Of a stretch of DNA of 64,000 nt, positions 9,702-19,680 are shown one piece after another. Position 1 is the stretch's first letter. Every line of letters begins with the position of its first letter. Position numbers and translations under genes: made by a program. The DNA lies in assembly GCF_019649055.1 (NCBI RefSeq), contig NW_026570221.1, positions 3,906,001 through 3,970,000 of the forward strand. Direction: 5' to 3'. This DNA is from Paramacrobiotus metropolitanus. Taxonomy: Eukaryota > Tardigrada > Eutardigrada > Parachela > Macrobiotidae. Below the pieces are notes generated by a model. It was not told where the DNA came from, did not search any database, and saw only the letters and a list, made by a program, of their open reading frames with translations.

Positions 9702-11495
9702 GCAAAATATTGAAAGACTGTCAATTCGTTTCTCAAGAATCGGCTCCATTAATCGCCGGCATTTTGCCGGCTTCGGCAAGCTGTTATATTTGGACCTCGA
9801 ATGCAATGATATTAGTACTGTCAGCGTAGATGCGTTTGAAAATTTGGCTGGTGAAGCGTCTGTCAAACCGCAACTTAGCGAACTGTGGCTGCGCTACATT
9901 GCCTTGAAAACATTTGACTGGCAAGCTCTGTATCCATTGAAAGACACCTTAGTAAGTTTTAAATTCTTTTTAAAAAAAAGCGGTTGCTTCTCAGCATAGC
10001 AGACATGTGCAGCACATTGTAATCAGTGAATCACTGCTTTTCTGCATACAGGAACAATTCAGTCTTGCGCACCAGAAACCGAAAATGTGTTCCTTGACTC
10101 TGAGTGGAAGTCCTTTTCTTACTTCCATCCAGCTTTTAAACGTTGAAGTGAAATGTTACTCGTATAACATTTGGAATTTCCGTAGTTTAATGCAATTCAA
10201 CACCAGACTGACTTGTACGCTCAGTACAAGTTGATTATATACACAGAGAAAATAAGGATGGAAAGGGATAGGAAATCAGATATAAAGTAAAAGTAACAAT
10301 CCTTAATGACTTATAGAAAAGTTAACAAGGAACAAGAGCGGTTATTCATATAAGTGAATCAGCTAACATGACAGAAGGAAATTCATTGCAATCTATTCCT
10401 AATGGCGTACTGGACAGTATTGGTTTGAATTCTTCTCTTCGGGCTGACTTTTATTTCGAAAACAATGCGTTCTGCAAAGATTTCAGAGATTGCAATTGCT
10501 GTGAAATGGAGTATTTTATATCTTGGATGAAAAGAACCATTTCGATTGACAGATTCATCTGGCTGTCCTGTGCATCAGACTCATTTTTATTGTACCGATA
10601 TGGCGAGCCATTAAGAATTCTGCCACTGCGGTTTGACCACACTGTAAAGATTCCAAACAGTTTGACACCTGGCTGGTTTACTGACGATTGTACGTGTAGA
10701 GGTTAATAAATCATACTGTGCTCTTTTATTTCAGGCAATACTTCATCGACAGCAGCAGTCAGTACAGCCATCCCGACTACGGCAGTCACCATGATCACAA
10801 ACGCAGCAGAAACTAATAACATTGATCCGTTTACAATTTGTGCGGAACCTAGGCCTATTGAAATCAACTGTTCGTCTGGCCGTTTGACGATGTCCCAGCC
10901 GGATCTACAACGTGCCGAGGACACCACTGTCGTCTTTCGCATTGATCGGTCATTCGCCTGCGTATATAAATTGTACAACCTCCATATGGTGGTGTTGGAA
11001 CTGTCCAACTTAACCCAGCAAAAGGACATCGAGCAAGATCAACAAGAAGTGATCAGCGCGGAATGTAGCAATGGAGTGTACACTCTCAGCTCGACCGACC
11101 CGGAGAATTCGCACGCCAACCGACTCGATTTTCGCTCTGATCTGAGCAGCCAGTGTTTCACGAAATTCACGGAAGTTTTGGATTACATTCACAACGACCT
11201 AGCAGCAGCTCACAATACTTCTTCCGCGACGGCAGCAAGTACGGGACTTGCACTCCCTAATGAGATGTGGAGGACCTGTGGAGACATCGTTGTCGCAAAT
11301 TGCTCCGAGGGAACGTTCATATTCTCCCGTACTCAAAATGCAACCACACAATCAGACGGTGTGGTTATTTTAATTGACCACACGTTCGAGTGTCGGAGCA
11401 CTCTGGTGGCTATTCACGAGCACATTCTGGCCCAGGATATGACCACCGTGCAACTTCCTACGGCACCGCTTTTGAAGTCGATCACTGTGCACTAA
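9702..11495 (+). CDS. Leucine-rich-repeat secreted or surface protein, 3' exons
   Basis: Four exons are supported by GT-AG junctions with matching phases: about 9702-9951, 10052-10223, 10375-10689 and 10735-11495. The first holds LRR units (LLYLDLECNDISTVSVDAFENL). The exon 2/3 junction rebuilds an LRR (GNSLQSIPNGVLDSI), and exon 3 carries an LRR C-terminal cap with clustered Cys (FCKDFRDCNCCEMEYF, then LSCAS). After a Ser/Thr-rich hinge, exon 4 encodes three repeats of about 60-70 residues, each with a Cys at the start of a C-S-x-G turn (NCSSGRL, ECSNGVY, NCSEGTF) and a later Cys. No transmembrane segment or clear anchor is seen at the end (SITVH). The 5' exons and signal peptide are missing, on the far side of element 1. 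The LTR abuts or cuts the first visible exon, so the gene may be disrupted. CTGACAACAG at the junction could also act as a splice acceptor. Confidence 0.7.
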
Positions 11496-12513
11496 AGGTC
11501 GCGTATTTGTCTCCGAAGGTCATCCGCGACGATCGAAGAAAACAACGATAGAATATAGAGCCAAGGCAAGCAAATTCTGTCGCGATGCTTTTCAAAAGTT
11601 TGTGGACTATTTGTTTGGGTTGTAGCATTTATAGTCGCCCGTGGTTTTAGAACGTTGATTACCATGGTTCATGTTTGCTTTTATTACCGTATCCATGGTT
11701 TCGTATGGAAGTGCCATATGGTGATAAAGTACTTATTTCCGGTTATTCGTCAATTTTTTTGTTGATCAGCACGTCTTCTCCCGCACGACTGCTCTCTGAC
11801 AACAACAAAAGTAAAAAGCTTTCATGTAATATCAGTTACAACTAGTTATTTCGAAGGTGTGCAGCTCAATCAAAAGTTCTTATTTATTGTAAATATTTCG
11901 AATTTGCTCTGCTGATAAACGGTACTCGAAAGTAAGTGTTTTTTGTTGCAATACGCCAATACGCCAGTACTCGAAGCGTTGCACATAATAATCATTGTTA
12001 AGGTGGTTGCGAATACGCACGTTCTTGTACATCGTATTTCATAATTATATTCTCGATAAAAAGAAGATCGGGCTGGATTCTGGGATAGTGAACTGAGCAA
12101 ATACACCGGCCATGATTTTAAAGGATACTGACGAATATGCTTATTTGGGGAGTCATCGGTGTCATAGAGAGAGAAAATATTGTGCCTCGGTAACGAAACA
12201 TACTCGCAGGCCGACGACGGTGGGTTCCAAGCAAGAACGGCGCTAAAATTCCTGTCTGTGAAAGCTGTGAAAGATCATAAAAAATTCAATGTCATCACCC
12301 TTTTACCGTGGGAGAACCGAGTACCGCTGTCCGGTGGCCACACTCGCCGCCTCGTATATACACCGCACCTCTGCGAACGTTAGGACAAGCCCAGGACGCA
12401 GAAACGAAGAGAACAGATATTGCTTTACCTCTAAACAGTCATGTCCGTGAGTTCTTACGAAGCGCACACTTACATTCATTAGGAGATTTTTCGCGGTACG
12501 TAGTAATCAGGTA
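11496..12513. other. Intergenic, no feature recognised
   Basis: AT-rich sequence after the LRR gene stop. The open frames are short and lack domains. A polyadenylation signal for the upstream gene is not obvious. Confidence 0.5.
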
Positions 12514-12687
12514 CATTGAAACCTCTCTCATACGTACACCTTCGTTAAAAAAACTTCGTACGTAATGTAGAGGGTGTGCGGAACTAAGAGGTTTTTGCAG
12601 TGTACAGTAATTTTGGTTAGCGTTTTGGTGTACTTGATACAGAGGGTGTACCTACATAAGAGTGTATGTATCAGGGAGGTTTTACTG
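12514..12687. mobile_element. Short pogo/Tigger-like MITE
   Basis: Terminal inverted repeats of about 30 bases begin CATTGAAACCTCTCTC on the left and, read from the right end, CAGTAAAACCTCCCTG. They are flanked by TA on both sides. The 174-bp interior is non-coding. The ends resemble the 597-bp element at 58182-58778 (CAGTAAAACCCCTC), so both belong to one group. CAGT-type ends with TA target sites fit the pogo branch of Tc1/mariner; mobilisation would need a transposase from elsewhere. Confidence 0.7.
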
Positions 12688-12815
12688 TAAACAGTAAAGC
12701 GCAAAAATGTCGATGCGGTGCGGTATCAATGCGGTTATGGCACACAAAATGTATGTACACGCATACATAATGTACGAGGGGGAGAGAAGTGCGTCAGTAG
12801 CGCACCTAGAGAATC

Positions 12816-12950
12816 CCCTGTATTGCTGCCGTCACCCGACTGGAGTGTGACGGTAATACAAATACATATAGCTAAATCTGGCGTGGTACAAAAGCACCAT
12901 GTAGAGCGACAAGGTCATGCTCCAGCCGGCTGACGGCAGTAATTACAGGG
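12816..12950. mobile_element. Small palindromic MITE
   Basis: The left end CCCTGTATTGCTGCCGTCA and the inverted right end CCCTGTAATTACTGCCGTCA match over about 29 bases including CTGG. The interior is 135 bp in total with no coding capacity. Target duplication is unclear; AAT/ATT flanks are too short to trust. Confidence 0.55.
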
Positions 12951-14403
12951 ATTATCTTATTTATCTAATTATCTAGGTGAGCCAGTGACATCCCCTCTTA
13001 TAATATATGTGTGTTGTGTAAAACTGATACCGCGCCGCAGCCGATACTGCACTGAAATTAACAATCGGGCCCAAAAATTGGTTATTGCAGGTTGCAATAA
13101 TTGACTGGCTTTACCTGAATCTTTTTTCTGCGCCCAACTGAAAAAAATTAAGAAGAAATTAGAATTCAGCAAATGCAAAACAGATAGAAGTTGTTATTTT
13201 ACAGAAAGAGCAATATAATGAACTGTGTAATTATTAAAGCTGATGTTCATATAGAATAAATGTTATTGAATGTAGGTAACATTAACGCCTAATTTAGCGA
13301 GTTTCGGGATTGCCTTGACGAATCGAAAACGAAACTTGTCCATAATAATTATGAATTTAATTATTTTCGTAATGTCAGGATGACGAGAAATACGTGGAAG
13401 ATTCTACATATTATTATGATCTCACACCCAAAAATTTGTTGTATGGCAGTTACTTAAAGTATGCAAGCCACAGAATTGTACTGCCATTATACAATATACA
13501 TATTTGCAGCAAGTGATTAGGTATGAATCGTATGGCAATAATATCTTAATAGAGTCTTTGCTGTGCAGTGACACCACAGCTTTTGTATTACAGTGACACC
13601 ACAGCTTTTGCAAACTGCAATTAACGAAAGAAACTCGATCGTGCTTTCTTCTAACCAGCCTGATAGCTGCTGGAGCAAGTTGAAGATTTCCCACAACGAA
13701 TAGAACATAAGCGTAATTTCAATATCACGCATCCCGGCGTCGCATTAGCGGCGTGCTTCACGTAAATTGGGCTGTCTGAGCAGTGTTACCATCGCTCAAG
13801 CTACTTTTCGTGGTTTTCACATACTCGGGTTGACTCAACTTTAGTGTCGCGGCGTAGCATCAAACTGTAATAAATGCTACTGGTTTTGTACTGACCGGCT
13901 TCGCCATATTCCAGCACATTGTGCAAATTTTCGCCAATAAACAAGTGCATAGTATTTTCACATGATCACCGCAAGCGTTTGAAACTTTTTCTGCGCCGCG
14001 AGCATAAAATTTCAAATTAAAGTTTCATATTCAAGTTTCAAGCTGTTTAGCTCTAAAGCATGGAGCTAAGATTGTACTGTGTTTCGGTGACGGAACTAGA
14101 AAGCCCAAACTGTCGACCGACACAATACCGACCCAAATACGTCGACCGTCACAAGGGCGACGACTAAGAAAAACATAAGAAAGTACTTAAAATATACGAA
14201 AAAAATAAGAAAACATTTGGAAACCTAGGAAAATATAAGAACACAAAGAAACATAATAAAACACAAGAAAAACTAAGTAAGCTAAAATGTTCTACAGTAG
14301 TTATTAGTTAAACACTGCTCAACGTCGTTAAGAGTCCGACATACGTGTCTGCTCGACGAAGTGACGGTCGACGAATTTTCGTCGATTAAATGGCCGGTCA
14401 CCG
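12951..14403. other. Intergenic, no feature recognised
   Basis: A 20-base direct duplication around 13568-13611 (GTGACACCACAGCTTTTG twice) is the only structure I can see. Short open frames here have no domain, signal peptide or supported splice partner. Confidence 0.45.
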
Positions 14404-14505
14404 CTTATTAATATTACGACTGCCTGTAATATTAATATTATATTAATATATTAATATAATATATTATTATTAATATTATTAGTAATATAATAACTGCCTG
14501 TAAGG
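14404..14505. repeat. AT-rich simple repeat with self-complementary units
   Basis: A run of ATTAATATT-type words about 75 bases long is bracketed by two copies of ACTGCCTGTAA. The run is strongly self-complementary and could fold into a cruciform. It may be the core of a small palindromic repeat. Confidence 0.55.
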
Positions 14506-14689
14506 CATAAAACATGACGATACCTTGGGTGAAATTGTTTTAAATGTTACATGGTGGGCGATAACCGTCGTTGTTATTGCTAAGATTGTTTTTCTCATGC
14601 TGGCCGCGTTGCTCGCATTTTCATCCCACCGAAACGCGAACATTGGAGGAACACACTCCGCTTCCAAAGTTGCCTAACCGCGCACAAGA

Positions 14690-14880
14690 CCGACGAGCAT
14701 GGGACGCCCTGTGCCGGTCCAGGCTGCAAAAAATTCTGCCAGCTAAAAGGTACAGCCCCAGTGGCCAAATGCGTGGTACTCCTCGCCGCTGCTACTGCCA
14801 CGAATAAAAGGGGCCTTTACGCCATTTGGTCCATTGCGGTATCTTTCTCCCGCACGTGGCCGGTAATCGGTAACCACAAC
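14690..14880 (-). repeat. Diverged interspersed repeat, copy 1
   Basis: The reverse complement aligns with 60070-60290. Shared blocks include CCACGTGCGG, TTTATTCGT followed by CAGCGG, and AGCTGGCAGAATTTTTTGCA. No inverted ends or target duplication are visible, so the class is unknown. Confidence 0.5.
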
Positions 14881-15223
14881 CGCACAAATAAGAAAAGATC
14901 ATACACATTTGCGAATTACTTTAAAAAGTCTATCACAAATACATCATTAATACTGTAGTTTGATCTGTATGTCCTGTATATTATATGTATGTAATCTGAC
15001 AGTATTTAACTGCTCTAAATATTGCATATTGATCACTGAATACGCTTAAAGTCGTGAATAATGTTGAGTGTCAAATATGTACGTGTGAAGACACGTCTGT
15101 CGACAGTATCTAGGCCAAAAACGCTCCGGTGCGCGGGCTATCATGCACTGATTCTGAGTCACAAAAAACTGAATCATAACAACGCCACCATTGGCCAACC
15201 AGCAGATACACAGCTGAATTATA

Positions 15224-15247
15224 AAACCGAGCTAAAGAGCTCGGTTT
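15224..15247. other. Perfect 10-bp hairpin
   Basis: AAACCGAGCT at 15224-15233, loop AAAG, AGCTCGGTTT at 15238-15247. It stands alone in non-coding sequence and no role is assigned. Confidence 0.5.
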
Positions 15248-15817
15248 CATAAATCATACACACATCCGTGGCTAATATCGGGCATCGACTTGCATTCTAG
15301 CAGACATTTTTGGCGCTTAGTTCTTTAACTGCCACGGTCTCGTTAAGCCTTCTTACAGCATCCTGTTTTTAGTCGTTGTAGCATTTAGTCGTAGTAACCA
15401 TCTGAAATAATTCTAAATTTGTACCAGTTAATAAAAATTAAGAATTATTTCAGCCTTCGGCAGCCTTAACTGCAGCTTGCCTGGCGTTCATGATTACTGG
15501 CTAGCTACGTGTACTTAATTGGAACGGCCAGCAGGATCACATTTTGTATTCATTTGCAAATTCATTTGCAAATCAAAGAGAGAGAGTGAGCTAAAATGAT
15601 TTGCAAGTTACTGTTTCTCTCGCGACAAAACGGCTGTCTGTGCCCGCGATGTAAAAAAATTCAGATGGACTCATGGACATACAAGACGCGATTCATTCCT
15701 CTCTCAGTTATCACGTTTTCCCATCATATGTATCGATTATTAATGGCTGATGTTGTTTTCATTTTTTTGCTGTTAGTCATTGCTTGTGCATAGATAAGGG
15801 ATACGTACGCGGCAGTC

Positions 15818-16018
15818 ATGCAGCAGATACTAACGGCCTGCTTATATTTGACGCTTGTTAATGTAGTGGTCACAAATGGCAGCATCATTCGTGGCGCTGC
15901 AGCCAACTGCGGGAAATACGTTTTTGATCTGCTGAAAAGCGGTCATCCTAATTATGCATTATCCAAGGCATTACTCATGAAGCATCTATTATTTATTATT
16001 ACTAAGCATCGCGTCTAA
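15818..16018 (+). CDS. Possible short secreted peptide or first exon
   Basis: A 66-residue ATG frame begins MQQILTACLYLTLVNVVVTNG, which looks like a signal peptide, then has one Cys and a Lys-rich end. It could be a first exon running past an unrecognised donor. No paralog is visible in the window and no TATA or polyadenylation signal helps. Low confidence. Confidence 0.25.
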   Translation: MQQILTACLYLTLVNVVVTNGSIIRGAAANCGKYVFDLLKSGHPNYALSKALLMKHLLFIITKHRV

Positions 16019-16759
16019 GTAGTACCACCTTGGACGTGATGCGTGATTTCTGCTTGCTTCTTCTGCAAATAAACCAATCTTGGCGGCAGGTTGTTGACGG
16101 TTTTGGAATCGTATTAGTGTACAGTACGTTACTAATCGAAAATATTTCCAACTTTGAAAATGTCAAACACTTGCCGTTTAGAGAGCTATTTTAGCATACT
16201 GCTTATTGATGTCTGTTACCGGCTGAATGAAGCTGGATTAGCAAACACTGCATTTTTCCCTGTGTATAACGGACTGCATAAAACTGTTCAGTGTTCACCA
16301 TACTGCGAGAAACATAAGAGCATCAAGTTATAGAAACGAGGATGCTTATAGTAAAGTAAACTTTAGTGGCATGGGATGCCTACAGATAGCTATTTCCCGC
16401 TTTCAAAATTTAATAAATCAGGGCAAAAAAACCAGCGAACAACAGGAACATGTCCAGAAATAAGGAACTTCACCATCAAGACATTCAAACAGAGACACGA
16501 TTATTGGCGCAATCTGCGATAAAACAAACCATCTGCTTTTTCTAATTCGATATGTACAGTTCGTGGTTATTAATTATTACATATTATTACTATATCAAGA
16601 ACAGACAACCTGAATTACGGGACTTGGACGTCTGATCGGTACACAAGCAACAAAAGAAATCTGCCCAACAAACAACGCCGTAGAACACCGCTGTCCAATA
16701 ACACCCAGCTAAAAACTCCGCTCTTCAGCAGTCAGAAAGGCCTCATACTGCCTAAAACG
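16019..16759. other. Intergenic, no feature recognised
   Basis: No coding frame, inverted repeat or homology to another part of the window was found. Confidence 0.45.
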
Positions 16760-16924
16760 CTAAACTGTAGTATTTTGCGTATTAAACAGGAATGCGTCCA
16801 AGGCCGTTGCCGTCAGTGTGGTCAGCTTGGCAACATCCAGATCCGACAGGTTAAACTTGTCCCAGTGGCGCTGGCGGTAATGTGTGGACGGGCGAGGGTC
16901 ACTGCTCTGGTCCTCCCACAGGAT
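16760..16924 (-). pseudogene. Orphan 3' exon of the 20 kb gene family
   Basis: A minus-strand exon of 55 codons follows a good acceptor (CCCACTTGCAG at 16925-16935). It encodes ILWEDQSSDPRPSTHYRQRH and then WDKFNLSDLD. This matches the second exon of the plus-strand gene at 46099-46218 (DPRPSTQYRLRTKWNLSDL) in sequence, phase 0 and acceptor context. The matching first exon should lie between here and the inverted repeat at 17311, but only about 340 bases separate them and they contain no such exon. The copy has therefore lost its main exon. Confidence 0.65.
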
Positions 16925-17310
16925 CTGCAAGTGGGAACACCAGACGGTCAGTTTCCAGTTCACAGGTCTCGAACAACTCGGGATTATTATAAGAGTAGCG
17001 CGCAAAAAAAAACAGTGATTCAGTTCAGCAGCATTTGGTTCAGTGATTCTGAATCAGCAGCGTACTGGTTTTCAAAACAGTGATTCAGTTTAGCTGTCGG
17101 TAAAGGGAAGTGACCCGGTACAAGCCAATCCAAGAATTTCCTGCGTACCGGAACAACGAAAAACACAGATTCAGTGAGTTAGTGAGTTACGCTCAGGGCT
17201 GTCGCGAGGGGGGGGGGGACGCTCCCCCATCTAAGGAAAACGGAAAATGGTGCGCCGGGAGCTTGCGCAACTGGCGCTGGCGCGAAAAAATGGGACTGGC
17301 GCTCGAAAAT
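16925..17310. other. Intron remnant plus G-run repeat
   Basis: The first 60 bases match the intron 3' end of the paralog near 46040-46098. From about 17000 the sequence has several CAGTGATTCAGTT-like words and, at 17211-17219, a G-run followed by a GC-rich block with GGCGCTGGCGCG-type repeats. It looks like inserted repeat sequence that replaced the exon expected here. Confidence 0.45.
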
Positions 17311-17580
17311 CTCTATATAATAATCGCGTAAGCCTAAATCTTTGTTGAGTCCGTCAGCTCGACGCACTGAACCAAACTGCCATGACTATGTATCATTCGA
17401 TAGCCCTTAAAGTGTAGATTTGCCATCACAAATCAGATTTTGGAGAAAAAGACACGTTTGAAAAAAAACTTTCGAAAACTTTAACATACAAAGTCATTGG
17501 GAAAAGCTAAGTATCCATCGATGCTAAACCGAGCACCCCACCACTGTCTCAACAGCCAACAAGTTCTTTTGACAATTCCG
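17311..17580. repeat. Left arm of a long inverted repeat (divergent gene 5' region)
   Basis: It pairs in inverse orientation with 19416-19680 over about 265 bases. The outer 105 bases are nearly identical; the inner part is gapped but clearly related (shared blocks ACATACAAAGTC and GGGAAAAG). The outer edge is ATCTCTATATAATAATCGCG. In the right arm this edge lies just before the ATG of the plus-strand gene. The left arm therefore corresponds to the 5' end of the broken minus-strand paralog. Confidence 0.75.
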
Positions 17581-19415
17581 TTGCATTAGGACGGAACTTT
17601 GCGTTCCATAACAAATTTTCGCTGCTTGCTGTTTGCACATTTTTCATAAAAATTTGGTACTTGAAAAAGAAGATTAAAACTGGACAAACATGGCCGAGAA
17701 GATCCTGCGACTGTGTCAAGTGTATTTTCAAGTGACTGACCCCCGCGGTGATTTTCCCGTGGTTATACCGTAAAGTGCCTTCACCGGCGGGCGGGGTTGC
17801 TTTTCTTGCTGAACTGCCGACGATTTGTAAAAGCCGATTTTTTGAAACGAGGTTTGCTGCTTTTTAGTTTTCTTTAGAAAATGCTCTTTCAAGAAAGGCA
17901 AGTGGGCACCTTGCTTCTACAAGACTTTCGTCGAAAAACAGCAAGCTGTTTGCTCTTCGTTAACCCGCAGATGCAGCGGGTTCGAAAGACCGTCCGATAC
18001 ATATTATGTCTGAAACCACCACAGTACTGCTTCAAGCTCATAATAAGGTGAAATGCTTCGTTATTAAGTAACAAGAAACTTTTAGAAAGCTCGAAATCAT
18101 TACTTATTTTAGTTTGTTATATAACGTATTACAAGGCCGAGGCGCAGGCATTCCTTTGCGGTGAGCGAAGCTCATGAACGCTCATCTCTGAAAATTTCGA
18201 GTAACAGTTCCCGGTTTTAAAGAAGAGCGAAAAGCAGAAGGCAGCACAACGAAACACTTGCATCTTTATTTAATTAAAGGGGTTTGACTGTGTTCTGTAG
18301 TCAAAGCAGTAGAAGAAATGGTGGCTATTGCTCTACATATTAGTATACTGAATGTTAAACTGGGATATAAAGGGCACAGGCCTCGCCGCGATTCCAAGGG
18401 CAGCAGTGGTTGGTCAAACTGGGATTTAGAGTTGGTACACTGTTGTTGGATAGTTTGCAGCTTGAAAGACCGCGGAGTAACAAAAACCGGAAGGTAAAAC
18501 AAGTTCTTCCAACAAATAAATTATGAAGTCTCTATTCACCAACTGCACGAGTTTCAACTGATGGGTGACTGATCCGGAAATAAAGAAATAGGTCGAAATT
18601 TATTAAGAAATTTGTCAGCTTTTGGGGGAAAATGTTCGTATTTCAGGTCTTATATCATCTCTGTAGTCAGTTAAATTAAAGGAAAGGGAAATTTTCCACA
18701 GAAGACCATCGTCAACTGTGGCATTTGGTACCGTAATAACAGAATTCTACGCTTCGGACCTTCGGTCATAAAATCTCAGTCTTATATATGAACCCAGTGA
18801 AAAAGTTAAAACTACTTTTGCATTCGTCCATCGCATTATTTATTCCGCGCAATTTGCGCGGGGTCTGATAGTCAAATTTTAAAAGCCGTGGACGCAGCCA
18901 ACACCCGTGTTTCCCGTGCACGCAGCATCGACCTTTGCCTTATTATGTAAGTCAGACTACGTATCACACGTTCTTTAACCCAAACAGCACGTACTACGCG
19001 GAGCAACCAGCTTGCTTTTCTTCAAAGCATCTCTTGAAGATTCTAAATTTCCCGCTTGCCTTTCTCAGACACCACCTTGCCTTTTTACTTGAAAACGATA
19101 AAGTAACAAATTTCTTGAATTCAAAATTGCATCACAGCCAGTTCAGCAAGAAAGGCAACCGCACCCGCCCGAGAAGGCTCTTTACAGTATGTTAGGCGAA
19201 AACTATGTAAGTAAACCAATGCGGGGATCAGGTACTTGAAAACAGACTGTAGAACCGTCCCACGTCACAGATTCCTCTCGGCCATTTTTGTCCTTTTCTT
19301 TCGTTTTATTTTCTTCGTCAAAACTAAGTTTTGATGAGAAATATACAAACTTAGGACGATGGAGCGCTATCTCTTATGGGACATGAAATTCCCTCAAACT
19401 GCAGCGAAACTGTCA
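17581..19415. other. Spacer between inverted repeat arms
   Basis: No transposase-like or other domain is present in any frame. The 5' promoters of the two divergent paralogs are expected here, but I cannot pick specific sites. Confidence 0.45.
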
Positions 19416-19680
19416 GAAAAAGCGTTTTGCTGTTGAGACAGTGATGAGGTGGTCGGTTTAGCAGTGGTGGGTTCTTAACTTTTCCCATAGACTTTGTATG
19501 TTACGTTTTTGGGAGTTTTCTTCCAAACTTATTTTTTTCTTAATAAACTGATTGGTGATGGCTAATCTAGACTTTAAGGGCTATCGAATGATACATAGTC
19601 ACGGCAGTTTAGATCAGTGCGTCGAGCTGACGGACTCAACAAAGATTACGGCTTACGCGATTATTATATAGAGATGGCTA
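19416..19680. repeat. Right arm of the long inverted repeat
   Basis: Inverted partner of 17311-17580. It covers the 5' flank and the first codons of the plus-strand gene: the frame reads MRRADGLNKD from 19617, as the left arm does on the other strand. This supports an inverted duplication that included the gene start. Confidence 0.75.

Noticed and set aside
9500-9870. Minus-strand peptides across the LTR and LRR exon
   Set aside because: Frames are open by chance across LTR U3 and antisense to the exon.
15224-15247. Rho-independent terminator or histone 3' hairpin
   Set aside because: The genome is eukaryotic and the stem and loop do not match the histone consensus.
17311-19680. DNA transposon with 265-bp terminal inverted repeats
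   Set aside because: The right arm runs into the coding start of a host gene and the left arm mirrors the same start; no transposase or target duplication is seen. Inverted duplication explains it better.
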